A DNA stretch of 64,000 nucleotides from Gigantopelta aegis (taxonomy: Eukaryota; Mollusca; Gastropoda; Neomphalida; Peltospiridae). The stretch covers positions 1 to 64,000 of the forward strand of contig NW_024533086.1 in assembly GCF_016097555.1 (NCBI RefSeq), in the 5' to 3' direction. The notes beneath the pieces are model-generated. The model ran no database searches, was not told the DNA's origin, and was given only the letters and a program-made list of their open reading frames with translations. This document shows, piece after piece, positions 23,335-35,270 of the stretch; positions within the stretch are counted from its first letter, which is position 1, and the number at the start of each line of letters is the position of its first letter. The position numbers and the translations under genes were made by a program.

Positions 23335-24960
23335 GAAAAGCATAATTTACTTAAAGCTTATGACGCAGTATTGAGTGGTAGTGTATGTCTCCGAAGAGCA
23401 GCTGAAGAATACAATGTACCAAAAAGTACTTTACATGATCACCTCACTGGAAAAGTGATGTTTGGATCTGCAGTGGACCAACAAAATACCTTGGTGATGT
23501 TGAAGAGAAGAACTTGTGCAGTTTCTTCTAGGTTGTTCATCTATAGGATTTGCAAAAGTCTCGCAAGCAAATTTTTAGCCATCATTCCAAGAGTGTTGTC
23601 CACCAAAAAGGCATAAACGTTCTGTTACAATGGTTAGTGGGAGACTCTTTTAAAAAAAGCATCCATCATTATTTCTTAGAATCCTGAACAACTTTCCCAT
23701 GTTTAGAGCCGTGTGTACCTTACCTGAAGCACTTGATCATTATTTTGATATTCTTTAAGAAACATTAGATCAAAATGACTTGTCCAGTACAACCTTGCCA
23801 AATATATAACTGTGATGAAACTGGTATGCCACTAGACCCAGCACCCTCCCAGTCATTGCTCGGAAAGGGCAAAAAAAACATACTCATTGCCACCTATGAT
23901 AGTGTTTTTGAACGAAAGACGTTAAAAAGTAGGAGAGGTGCAGGGTCAATGTATGGCTTGTCGGAGAGTGGCTGGTTGATGGTGAACTGTTTAATCTGTG
24001 GTTCAGGCATCACTTTCTGTCTCATACTCCACCACTCCACTTCGTCCATTGCTTTTATTGTTAGACAGACATTCATCTCATTATACTCCATCTTTATTAA
24101 TAAAGCTACATTGGAAGGAATATTATGTTTTGTTTACCATCTCATTTACACACATTTGACTCAGACCCTTGATAAGGGATGTTTTTCGATTTTAAAGAGA
24201 TATTGGCGAGAGTAGTGCCATAATTACTTAAGCTCAAACCCTGGAAAGGTTATCCCAGGTTTACATTTTGTCAGGTTTTTTAAACGTGTATGGACTCAAA
24301 GCATGAAATGGAAAAAATTATAAGTGGTTTTCGTACCACTGGAGTTACCCTATTAACAGAGCATTGTTTTTATTAAAACACCAGTAAAATCTAGAATGGG
24401 AAATTAGAAGCCAAGAAAATCCATTACCTTCCCCTTATAGAGCCCATCTCTATCAAGATATACATCTCCAGTACATAATACTACCTTCACTACTGAAGAG
24501 ATATTATGTTATGTTATGAGGAAGGCTATGATTTTAGAGATGATGTACAATATAACAAGTGGGTGAAATGTATCATCCTCAAGTACACCACAGCCTTTAT
24601 CACCACATGTTTGGGGAGCGTTTTTTCCTTTTTTCTTGTTCATGTTCACCTGATACTTCTAGTACCTGAAGTAGAAAAATGTCATGGATCTCAAAGTTGT
24701 TGGCGCAACTTACACCTCATCACCACTCTTTCCAAAGTTTTAAATGAAAATGCCAAATACAAAACTTCCAAGAAGCAAAGACATCTGCTCGTGTTTTTGA
24801 CAAGCAACAAAAATCATAAGATGCTTGAAGAAAAAAAGGAAGTTTTGGAAGAATAGGAAAAGAAAAAAAGTGCCCTAAAAGAAGAAATAGGAAGGAAAAA
24901 AGAAGCTGAACTTAAGAGACTTAAAGAGAAAGATCAAAAAATAATTGCATTAATATAATG
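23335..24960 (+). pseudogene. Pogo/Tigger-type transposase P3 (left arm of outer element)
   Basis: Helix-turn-helix at ~23,375-23,470 (RRAAEEYNVPKSTLHDHLTG). DDE core: QIYNCDETGMPLDP near 23,805, GSMYGLSESGW, LLDRHSSHYTPSLL near 24,060 (another frame; the usual G of DGHS is R) and LDKGCF near 24,170. Later NPGKVIPGLHFVRFF, ISGFRTTGVTLL and YEEGYDFRDDVQYNKW (near 24,515). The C-terminus is a Lys/Glu-rich coil (KEEIGRKKEAELKRLKEK) which may continue in an exon near 25,010-25,080 (AIEEKENKIRRNEKEGEKK). Many frameshifts; inactive as written. Confidence 0.85.
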
Positions 24961-25479
24961 AATACTTAATCAATTAACACTCTTTGTATTTGCTACATGT
25001 AGAGGAATCATATGGCAATTGAAGAAAAAGAAAACAAAATTAGAAGAAATGAGAAAGAAGGAGAGAAAAAGGAGAGAACGAAGTATATATAAAATTATGG
25101 ACACTACAACTTTCACATTCTTATTTGATTAGATCAAGCTAGGATTGCTCAGTTTAAAAAAAATGAATGACTCAGTGTTAATTTTGATTCTTCAATATTA
25201 TTATAGAAAGTACTTGCTCTAAAAAGTCCTCTACTGGTTCAGCCTCTATTGGCAGTTCTCAATCTACATCAAACAATCCCACTGAAGGTAGTAGCTTTAC
25301 ATAATTTTCTTAAGTCTAGCACCTTTCTAACCAGTATCAATGAAGGTTTCTTATATTATGCTGTAATTAGGTTGCTTATTGTTTACAATACCTGAAGAAA
25401 TAGAGGACAGTTTAAATGAAGGTATAGTCACTATAGTGTTAATTTATTGAATTAGTATACATACCACATGAAGCAGGTG

Positions 25480-25965
25480 CTGCAGGTATCTCCAGTCTCC
25501 AATAGGGTGAGTTTGTCTGTGTACTTTTAATTATTCTTATAATAATCTAGCCTCTAGCATTTAATCTCAGACACATTCTCGGTCTCAAAGACAACCACTG
25601 TCAAGTCTCAATAGTCAGTTTGTCTGTTATCTTCTATATTATTCATTGTTAAATAATCTAGCCTCTAGTACTCGTCTCCTTACAGGTTCTCAGTCTCAAA
25701 AGGCAACCACTGTCAAAACTCCAATAGGTCAGTTTGTCTGTTATCTTCTATGTTATTCATTGGTATAATAATCTAGCCTCTAGTACTCAATATTAGACGC
25801 ATTCTCGTCTCAAAAGGCAACCACTGTCAAGCCTCCACTAGGCCAGTTTGTCTGTTGGCTTCTATTTCTTAATATTATAACAATCTAGCCTCTCAGTATC
25901 AGTCTCTGAGATTGTTCTCAGTCTCAAGTCAGGCAACTATGCACTGTCAAGTCTCCAATAGGCAA
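25480..25965. repeat. ~115-bp minisatellite, about 4 copies
   Basis: Same unit as 14,215-14,475 (GGCAACCACTGTCAAGTCTC, GTCAGTTTGTCTGTTATCTT, ATAATCTAGCCTCTAGTACT). Confidence 0.85.
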
Positions 25966-25969
25966 TCAA

Positions 25970-26480
25970 TTTATTGTGACAATGCAAATTGCTCAATTGG
26001 CTGTGGCATTTTGAATGTGGCTAATCTTAAGAGAAAACCAAGAGGGACTTGGTGTTGGTTGTCCTAAATGTGATAGATGGACCAAACTCTTAATGTCATT
26101 TAATGAAACTTTAATTGAGCACCTCAAAAAACTGAGTACATTATTTCAATATATGTTTGCATAATGTAACACCCCTGTCAGGTGGCATTGAACCCTTTAA
26201 CCACCTTTGCGTATTATAATGTACATGACCTACTACCTCAAGTGTTAGTGAATATCTTATAGCCCCACCCATCCATCGCTGATTTCCTGAACAATGATTT
26301 GTTTCAGGTTGTTAAGCTTAATTGTATGACTGTTAGCTTGTTCTATCATACTTTTTTTGTTGGGATAGCTGAGAATGAGTCATGGCTTTTGGCTGTAAAC
26401 ACTATATCTTTAATATGAGATACTATAAATAATCAATCAATAAAAAATGGATAAAACAAAAAAAAAAAATTACCTATTGA
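25970..26480. other. Element interior without recognisable gene
   Basis: No conserved protein motif on either strand; ends in an A-rich run near 26,455-26,470. Confidence 0.4.
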
Positions 26481-26499
26481 GAAGAAGACTTTTAGTAAT

Positions 26500-27400
26500 T
26501 TAACATGATTCAAATTGGAAAATAATAAACCTCTGCTGTTTTATAAAACAACAGCTGCTTGTTAATAGGGTCAAACTCCGTGGTACAAAAACCACTATAA
26601 CATATCTCCTATTGTCACACTTCTAGTGAATACCTTAACAAGGTTGAGCTTAAGTAATTATGACACTCCTCTCACCAATATCTCTTTAACGAAACGAAAA
26701 AATCCCTTATCAAGGGTCTGAGTCAAGTGTTTGTAAAATGAGGTTGGTAAAACAAAATATAATATTCCTTCCTCTGTAGCTTTATTAATACAGATGGAGG
26801 ATAATGAGAGATGAATGTCCTGTCTAACAATATAAAAGCAATGGACGAAGGTGGTGGAGTACTGAAACAGAAAATGATTGCCTTAACCACATATCTAACG
26901 TTCACCATCAACCCAGTACTCTCTGACAAGCCATACCTTGACCCTGGCATCTCTCCTACAGTCACTTCAGCCTTTAATGGCTTGTCGGTCAAACACTATC
27001 ATAGGTGGCAATGACATAGTAGTAATGGGGACATTAGTTGTTGTTTGGCTATGAGCAATGCAGCCCTTTTCGAGCAGATTGATGTGCTGGGTCTTAGTGG
27101 CATACCAGTTTCATCATAGTTAATATTTTTGGCAAAGGTTTACTGGACAAGTCATTTTGATCAATGTTTCTTCAAGAATATCCAACAAATAATTGATCAA
27201 GTGCTTCATGTGATGGTACACACGGATCCACATGGTAAAGTTGTTCAGGATTTCTAAGAGACACAATGATGAGTCCCACCAACCACTTTGTAAACAGTAA
27301 CATTTATATATGCCTTTTTGGTGGAACAACACTTTGAATGAGGGCTAAAATGACCAAAAACAGTAGGAGTAGTTGAATAGATGTAAAATTGTGTTGACTT
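26500..27400 (-). pseudogene. Pogo/Tigger-type transposase P4 fragment (right arm, inverted to P3)
   Basis: Inverted, internally deleted relative of P3. Reading leftwards: LINYLLDILEETLIKMTCPV, DETGMPL, GEMPGSRYGLSESTG, LLDRTFISHYPPSVLIKL-like second-D region, LRPLIRDFFVSLKRYW and GFCTTEFDPINKQ. It lacks the helix-turn-helix because ~580 bp matching 22,995-23,575 is missing, with the junction in TTTTTTGGTCATTTTAGCC near 27,335. Stops and shifts throughout. Probably only the arm of a foldback structure. Confidence 0.8.
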
Positions 27401-27525
27401 CGTACTGTAAGTGAAATAGGGAGGACCTCTAACAACACAACTGAGCCAAGACTATCTTGACATTTCACTCAGCATGTGCCAACTCGTGTTTAAATACGGA
27501 CGAATAATACATGCCACGCCTCCTA

Positions 27526-27903
27526 CTTTTGGATCACGGGAACACTGCCAAAACCATACTAAATTTAAAGTTTGTAGGATATTCTGTAGTCGGATCTTTA
27601 GGGTAGTAGACATTTGTTTTACGTATTAGTTTCCAACGGTTCGTTTTCATGCTTCAATGAAAGAGCCAAGTGTACGGACAATAGAAAAAAAATCGTTTTT
27701 ATCTGAACTTAGGACGGGTCCGAAATTCTTCGTGTTTATGATCGTTGTGCTAAGAGTAAAGTTTGAAACGGCGGCTCTCCACATCTATGTGTTTACCTAT
27801 CTATGACTACATTTTTATATACCAGTTTCCATACTTTTTTCTTTTCTAATGAAGAGGGAAGACGTCCGAATAACTGGTGTCCGAATATCACATAGTTTTA
27901 CTC
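27526..27903 (-). repeat. Right terminal inverted repeat of outer element
   Basis: Inverse of 18,046-18,405. The adjacent TA at 27,524-27,525 is the equivalent of the inner insertion target, here unoccupied. Confidence 0.85.
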
Positions 27904-27908
27904 TATTG

Positions 27909-28240
27909 TATTTAATAGGAAAGGAAATACCTCACCCTTACAATCCATGCATAACATACACTTTTTAAGGAAGGGTTCTTTCAACTTCAACTGGGACAGA
28001 GTTTTAGTAAGATAACCATATATGGAACTAATTTTATAAGGGGAAATCCATGTTATAGATGCTTAATTGTACAGTGTTATCAACAATTTGTCATTAGTTT
28101 AGAAAACTAAATAAAACTAATTATATGAGGAACCGTTATGTGTGTATGTAATTTTCTACATGAGATCTGTTTATTCATCCACTAAATAACTAATGAGAGT
28201 GACATGAAATCTGAAATAACTTTTTACAACCCATCCATAG
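27909..28240. repeat. ~330-bp direct repeat, right copy
   Basis: Same direction as 17,705-18,043; contains an R1 reverse copy (GATCTGTTTATTCATC). The flanking sequence continues with similarity to the leader region at 11,530-11,600. Confidence 0.8.
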
Positions 28241-28259
28241 CTAATATGTGTACTTAAAG

Positions 28260-29400
28260 AGCAAAAAGCAAGTGAAAACAAACGGTGTTCTTTACAAACT
28301 CAAGTAACTGCTAGTCAAAAAGAAAAAAAATACTAGCTTATCCATTTGGTTTTAAGGTTATCAGTATATACTAGATAGATAATGTCTGAGGCTTCTGAGT
28401 TTGTTAGGTTAACAACACCCAATATATTTCTTCCAATATTGTGAGTGTCATCCTAATCATTTTCTTGTAGTTAGGTTGATTCAACTTTTTTGAAATTAGG
28501 GTGCTTACAAACTAGAATTATATACCTCTTAATAAATGGTGGTATCTGGTAGTACCAGTACAACCTACTAATTTTACACTCTATTTTCAGTGCCTTATTG
28601 AGATATGACAATGTATTAAAAAATAATAAAAGATATAAACAATACACTCACTCCATTATAGTAACTGCTGCTGTCAACATAAACAAATCACAAATACTGC
28701 AATACATGTTAACCATAAACATGATTATGAAAGCACCTGGTTATGACTTAATATAAGAACTCTGTTACACAGACTAACTTTAGCGTTTTAATCAACAAGG
28801 AGGCATGGAATGAAATAGGGTAGGCGGGAGGTACACTGAAGAAGTTGAAAGGTTACTTGTCTTCCGTTTGTGTTGTACGTGATATGTACTAAGAACAAGC
28901 AGTAGTTTGATAATAATAACACATCAAAAAGCAATAAATAAAGGCCATATCATCACAAGTGTAATAGTTTATCTTCAACAAAACAACAATCCTTCATACT
29001 TTGTTTCATTCTTCTCAAAATATCTATCCAAAGAAGCTATACTAACAGTACACGCTACAAAACACACACGCCTACAGCATATATTACTAAAACATTTCAT
29101 TCCATTCCTGTGATGGCTGAAAAATGTGCAATAAGTAAGTACATTAAGTTCTCACAGAAACTGACTGTCACTATATATGTTAAAATTACTAGAACGTTTT
29201 TGTACAAAAGACATACCAAAATACAATTGCAAATATATTTGACAAAAGCTGCCTCACATGTAAAATATGAACAGTCGATAGAGTATTATAGTTTTCTGAA
29301 GATATATCTACTTTATGTCAGCAAAACAAGAAGTTATTTGAAAGCATATATTTTAATTTAGCATCTTTGGATTTAGGATATTACGGTACTTGCCCCTAGT
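28260..29400. other. No recognisable gene
   Basis: Only short low-complexity open frames; no domain motif found. Confidence 0.4.
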
Positions 29401-29408
29401 GTAGTTTT

Positions 29409-29875
29409 ATGATGGTTATCGTATGCGCTTTACTTATCTTGGCCGCATTGTGTCTTTCTTCCTTCGGTAGGATGGCCACAAGATTGCATTAGTTCTCTTG
29501 TTAGAGTCTTGAGAATTCCTATTACTTTCAATAATAATAACATACGAAGTCGTACTAAGGCTTTTATTCCAGCTAATGTGTTTTCCTGCATTGTGGGTTA
29601 GAAGTGAAGTATTACTTGAACAATGACCGATGACAATGAAACCAGTGTTATTGTAAGCATCCTGTAGAGATCCGCACTGCTAAAAGTCTACACAGAGAGG
29701 ACTATGTCTTCTCTGGGTCTCACTCCATGTGTATTTATACATCCTAGACTCTTGGAAGGTATTTCATTGCGTTTGTAACAATCGAGAATCATGTTGTGCA
29801 TCTGATCATCAAGACTTTTGTGACAATCTAACAACTAATGAGATTCTTGGCCTGTTAAATGAGGCTACTATATGG
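29409..29875 (+). CDS. Possible exons of a secreted or receptor protein (signal peptide, Cys-rich)
   Basis: At 29,409-29,466 MMVIVCALLILAALCLSSF is a textbook signal peptide ending at a donor-like TTCG|GTAGG. Further on, ~29,650-29,870 contains CYCKHPVEIRTAKSLHREDY and, after a frame change, HCVCNNRESCCASDHQDFC followed by DNLTTNEILG. Paired cysteines with a CC...C cluster recall three-finger ectodomains (activin-receptor type), but that is a guess from spacing. It may be the 5' end of the membrane gene at 30.8-31.7 kb. Confidence 0.35.
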
Positions 29876-30829
29876 TAAGCTATGAGTAGGTAGTATTAAA
29901 TCAGCACTTATATAAAACTGTACAAGTGTTAACATTTTTGTACATATATAGATAAAGTATATCACCATAAAAATAGTTATTTTAACAAATAAGTTGTTCT
30001 TTGAGATTCACTGGTACCAAACTATAAGTGTGTCCTCATTGTACTTAATCAAGGGTATAGACAATTTTTAGGACCGACAGACTAAAAAAATGGGAACCAA
30101 AGAAACGACTTTATGTAACAACAAGTATTAATGAATATATAATTAAAATATTTAATAGGGTCTTTTCACACCTTTATTATTACCCCTTATATATATATAG
30201 CATTGACACTCAAGTGGTTGACAGTCAACTATCTAATTATTTCCTTCTTTTATGTTTCTTTATATATCTACTTGGCACGTAATATATTTATATATCATCT
30301 TTCTTTAAATTGGATGATTATCGATATTTATAATTAAGACCCCCCTCTCCCCTACGGTACACCTTGAATGATTGTTATTTAACCATATAGGAGATATGCA
30401 AATTATCATTATATAGCGAATTTGGGTATCAAACACAGTGTGTAAACATCATGATCCTCCTCTAATATTTCATTGATCTATTGCATTATTTTGTAACAAA
30501 ATTAAATGTCATTTTATTTCCATGCCCCATATTTATACAACTTTAATATTTTTTAAACACTGACAGATAAGCAATAAGTAACGTTGTATCATTATTTTAT
30601 AACTACCTCAAATCATATACAATTCAAAGAGAAGCTCAACTCTTTATGATGGAAATAGATCCTGTTCTGCAGGGGGTACACTTCTTATAAAACCAACAGA
30701 TTTAATGAAGATTTTTACTGTTTTTGGAAGAGAAGAACCTATCAACTTCGTTATGTGTATGAAAAGGTTGTGCAAATACTGTTAGTGGTTATAGTTTTGT
30801 CATGGTAACTATGCACCAATTATATTTGG

Positions 30830-31717
30830 AAAACACGTAAACATTTACAAAGGACAATCAAACAAGGGTCTCATGCATTCTGCCAGAGATTTCGATTCAA
30901 GAGCATTATGTGGGCCACAGTTACAAACTATTTTAATATTGGTGATCATCATAAGGGTTTTGATTGCATCATATTTATTACCTTTGGTTTTAATGTGGGA
31001 GTGACAGGAATGAATATTGTATATGACCTAATTTTTTACCCAGGACTTGTTCTTGTAGTGACAATTAACTTTATAATTGCTATTATCATCACCCTAATAG
31101 ATATAAACATAATGAACTGATTGAATTGCCAAACTGCTTTTTTTCAAGGAAAACAGTTATTGTTGTTTTTTTCCAGTTCCTTTTTGTTATGACGGAAACT
31201 TCTTAACAATGTTAGTATTCAGTTTCCATGGTTGTGTATTATACTAGCAGTGTTAGCTTAATCCAGTTCAAGTTTTTTGCTACTATGGTCTTGTCAAATT
31301 ATGGATCATCCTGTTTTTTCTCTTTAATTGCACATATATCTATGAGAAGGGTGAAAGGAATTGTGCAAGGTAGTGATTACATTCGAAATTATTTTAAGGA
31401 TTGTGCTATGCATCATTTTTATTACGTTTTTAGCTATGTTTGGCACAATATATATTAATGTTATACTTTTTGCTGGAACAGAACACAGTGGAGTAGTTAG
31501 TTCATTGGGTCAAATATTTCCAGCTATTTTACTCACATTTATGGGTTGGTTAGTAAAAAAACAATATGATAATTTTTGTAGGAAAAAGGTGCCTATCTGG
31601 GATCAAACCTTTAAGAAAAAAAGTGATATAGTGGACACCAACTCAGATGCATTAAAGAAGACAGTAGATGTGACATGCACATGTCATTATATTTATATAT
31701 CATTCTTCATTATATAA
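30830..31717 (+). CDS. Multi-pass membrane protein of unknown family
   Basis: Read across shifted frames it has a soluble start (YKGQSNKGLMHSARDFDSRA), hydrophobic segments near 30,925-30,990 and 31,035-31,110 (LVLVVTINFIIAIIITLIDI), PFCYDGNFLTMLVFSF near 31,185, then a clean frame from 31,355: VVITFEIILRIVLCIIFITF, GTEHSGVVSSLGQIFPAILL, TFMGWLVKKQYDNF and a charged cytosolic tail (KKVPIWDQTFKKKSDIVDTN). At least four membrane spans. No family recognised; no reliable start codon. A decayed relative lies at 9,300-9,520, in the same position relative to R1 and a GT10 copy. Confidence 0.5.
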
Positions 31718-31889
31718 TACATATCTATAAATTAATTGTACCAATACATATATGATTCTTTATCTTTGTCTATTGTATTTTAACACTTTTCCTTTTTAAT
31801 TGGTGACTTAGTCTGATCTTTGAATTATGTTTTTTTCTATGTATATCATTGCAAAATAGTGGTGCATCTTTTTAATCTATTCAATTTGT

Positions 31890-32150
31890 TAATTCAGATC
31901 ATGTCACTTATTAGTTATGTATGGTGGTAAATAAGATAAACTCAAACAGATCTACAATGTACATACACAAACGTAATGGCTTCCTGATGTATATTATTTC
32001 ATGTAGTTGTCTAGACTAATGACTCTAATGTGTTTATAACACTGGTACAAGTTAGCATCCTCCTAATGAATTCAATCCAAATAATCATGATTATTTACTA
32101 GTACATTATGTGTATAAGCATTACTTGACTTAGTAAGTAATGCATATAAC
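31890..32150 (+). repeat. R1 family, forward copy
   Basis: Matches 9,603 and 9,945 (TCATGTCACTTATTAGTTAT, ACAGATCTACAATGTACATA, GTGTATAAGCATTACTTGAC). Directly precedes GT10 copy 5. Confidence 0.6.
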
Positions 32151-32173
32151 TAGTTATCTAGATTTGCTGCATC

Positions 32174-33407
32174 ATGTTTTCCAAAACTCTTCAATTCAAA
32201 ATGGAAACGTATTTGTTCATGTGCACTTTGCTATGACAGCAGAACCTAGTATATATAATTCGTCAGTATGAAACATACATCACTTGGACCCCATCATGGA
32301 GTCATCCTGATACATAAACGTCTCAAATTATTATCCATTCAAGTTATTTACCCATTAAGAGAACTTAACCATTATATAAATCTAAGTACTTTCAATTCGT
32401 GATAAGAACCGCTACTGTGGCAGTAATAGGAAAATTATTTATTATGGCCAACTTGGCTTGGCAGGATTTTATTAATCGATAGAAGAAGTGGGCCAATAAC
32501 ATGTGGACCAACAAAAAATAAATGTTTTCTTACTGATGACAAGAATCGTTATTCGAATAAGCAGTGCTGTAGTTTTTTCATATGTGGAACCTAATTTATT
32601 TAAAAAAGTCTAATTTCTGCTAGTAGTATACAGTCGACCAAACTCGACCAAGGGGATTTTTTCTTCACTCAAGAGGCACCACCACGTAATATATGAATAT
32701 CGTCCAATTTATTCCCTATTCCAGATCTCTATTTAACTGACAATGACATACCAGTTTAGTTCAGAGATAAGCAAAGTTATGCCTACATAGTTCCTGGAAA
32801 GTTTAAAGGTGGTTATGATCCTAACAGAAATTATCTTGCAAACAGAACTAAAACAGCATTTGCTTTTATAGTAATTGTAAACGTCCTCGTTTACGTGCAG
32901 CAAGAAAATTAAAGAAATATATTGATTTGATATCTATGGTAAATGTGAAAAGCGGTGTCAAAACCAAACGCTTATCTTTGTTACCAAAATACAAGTTTTA
33001 TTTGGCTTTTTGAGAAATGCTGTATGGTGAAGACTATATTACAGAAAAAACATACAGAAATGCCATCAATAATGATATAGTTCCAGTAATAATATCAGGG
33101 ACAAACCTATCAAATCCTGCTGTGGTCCCTCCCAATTCTTTCATTAATGGACTTGATTTTAAGAGAGCTGTTGATCTCGGCTGATTACCTCCCAAAAAAA
33201 TTGGTAGTGATCCTCAACTTTATAATAAATTCTTTAAATGGGAGAGATGAGTGGTCTATAATAGATGGTGGTACCTACGTATATACCTTGTGATGTGTGT
33301 AACAAAAACTGTATGAACCTAATCCAATGTAATAAAGATATGATGACATTGAACAATGGTCTAGTGTCCAATATGGACTGTAAACAATATCCAAAATGGA
33401 ATAAGTG
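32174..33407 (+). pseudogene. Alpha-1,3-fucosyltransferase (GT10), copy 5, heavily frameshifted
   Basis: Same start context and MFSK start as copy 4, followed along its whole length by matching sequence to the stop at 33,405. Recognisable pieces: LLPIKRTYH region, CGPTKNKC-type segment, FNWTMTY region, VPGKFKGGYDPNRNYL, YKFYLAF, DYITEKTYRNA, VPVIISGTNLSNPAVVPP. One-base gains or losses appear about every 30-60 bp, far denser than true point changes. That looks like an unpolished second version of a copy-4-like gene rather than slow decay, though an old pseudogene is possible. Confidence 0.8.
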
Positions 33408-33409
33408 AG

Positions 33410-34185
33410 ACAAAGAACATTGTTTCTTTTACATGACAGTTTAAGTAAATGCAATCTTATATTCAATTCTATACATATCTTATATAGTTACTTTAATCAC
33501 TGGTTTAGAAGTTATATTTGACATGTCTTGTATCCACTTGATAGATATACGAAAGTCTTGTGGATATTCTTTACATTATCGTCTTATTATAATAAAAGAC
33601 AATAGCTGGAATGACAATTCACTAGCTTGGTATATACTAGAAAATTAATACTTTAATGACAATTCTTACCAGTACATATGTATACTGCAATTATCAAATA
33701 TAAGGAATTATGTAGTTTAATAGTGTCTTTTCATTAGCTGGTATATAAGGTGTGATGTAGTCCAGTTATATATAGTGGAGCTAATTATTAGATCATCTTT
33801 CAATCACTTCAATTTAAAAAGATATCGCTATAATAGTAAATATTATGTTGAGATCACAAATTCCATACACACAAATATATTTGTATTTTTAAAATCATTT
33901 TTGATTTCAGTTTATAACTTCATGCATTCAATGTAAGTATAGAAACAGAACTGAATACCATGAGCCTGCAATAAAAGATTTATGTGGAAAAATAAGTATA
34001 CAAACCTAGTGATCAGGGATCTAAATATATTTGGGTGGAACCATTATTATACAAGAATGAAAACGACCATTGTATGTGCTGCATACATCGTGCTGACATC
34101 ACATATGTATACAATGAAAAGCAACTGTAGTGTCTGATGTTTAAACAGTAACATATCAGTAATAAGTTCAAAGGAAGTTCCTCAA
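33410..34185. other. No recognisable gene
   Basis: AT-rich sequence between GT10 copy 5 and the GT92 copy; nothing recognised. Confidence 0.4.
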
Positions 34186-34189
34186 CTAG

Positions 34190-35270
34190 CACATTTACTT
34201 GTTAGTCTTTGAAGGTTTGGTTAAAATAGCTGACTCATAATAAAAGTTCTTTCCCCTTTCCTCACATTAAATCTGAGGTTTATAGCGAAATGAAACAGTA
34301 AACCTAAATGAGTGGTACATCATACCAGGGAGTATAGCCTTTTTTAGCTCAGCAATAGACATGAACTCAAACCGCTGGCACTGCTTAGGCTGAACATTAA
34401 ATTATGAGTGGAGCAGTTTGCCAGCACCTATACGGATCACTACGGTCGCAATGTTTGAGTGAAGTAACGAGGCCAACTCATACTGAACATTAACTACTTA
34501 TTGACTTCAGGACACACTCACTCCATCACTTATAAAAATGAGTATGAAATTAATATATATTGCAGGCCTGCATTTGAACGTAATTTTTCAGAGTTGGAAG
34601 CATATCAAAAAGTAATCTTAAGTGATTCTTATCTTGGGAATAAAAAATTCGTCTTTATCCATAAAGCTAGGTACTTTCACACGATGACAAATTACGTAAA
34701 ACATTCATTTCATAGTCCAACTTGACCCCAGGTTTCTGTAAATCCATATAACACAGGGTGGTTTCAAATTCAAGTCTAGTATCTCCACCTAAACCTTCAT
34801 TGATGTAATGGTTTTTCTAATAATTGTAGGAAGATTCAGTAACATTCTGAAAATAAATAGTAATGATTTCTGCACCAGTACTAAGTGAAGTTCTATCCCC
34901 ATGTAACAATATTTGTGAGGCCTTAATATCATAGAGAGGTGATGTAAACACACACCAATGTATAAGTCCTCTTTGGATTATCTCCTTGGATTGTATGGTT
35001 TTGTCAAGTTATTGCACTGGCTATTGTTGAAATTCTAACTCCCTTGGTTTCTCTGCCATATAACTTAGATTTTGTTCTAAAGATATATGACACCCAATAC
35101 TGGCTAAAGTTTAATTCCGAAGTCCCACCATTTTCTGATAGCTTACTTGAAGACAAATGTTGGGGTTTCGTGGTAAATTAATCTGGCATATAGTTCAGGT
35201 AATTTGATTCTTGAATTTCCTGTCATGCATATGATAAAAACAATGCCTATGTTAGATTTATCAGTTACAT
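34190..35270 (-). pseudogene. GT92-family glycosyltransferase, frameshifted copy A
   Basis: Aligns end to end in DNA with the better copy at 59,965-61,078 (shared words TTTGAAGGTTTGGTTAAAAT, TCCTCACATTAAATCTGAG, CTGAAAATAAATAGTAATGA, CAGTACTAAGTGAAGTTCTA). GT92 (DUF23) enzymes add hexose to glycans in the Golgi. Here the catalytic DIDEF region near 34,650 is disrupted, and many single-base gaps break every frame. The 5' part (from ~35,075) is also duplicated at 38,760. Confidence 0.7.

Larger units (their letters stand above)
18046..27903. mobile_element. Outer pogo/Tigger-type element with long inverted arms
   Basis: The ends match as inverted repeats: left GAGTAAACTATTGATATTCG, right CGAATATCACATAGTTTTAC then TC. 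TA stands on both sides (18,044-18,045; 27,904-27,905), the target duplication of pogo/mariner elements. The terminal match runs ~360 bp. It then continues, after the inner insertion, from 22,822 to about 24,400 against 27,523 down to about 26,500, so both arms include transposase sequence (P3 +, P4 -). The right arm lacks what corresponds to about 22,995-23,575, including the helix-turn-helix. The structure suggests a foldback or inverted-dimer derivative. Confidence 0.75.
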
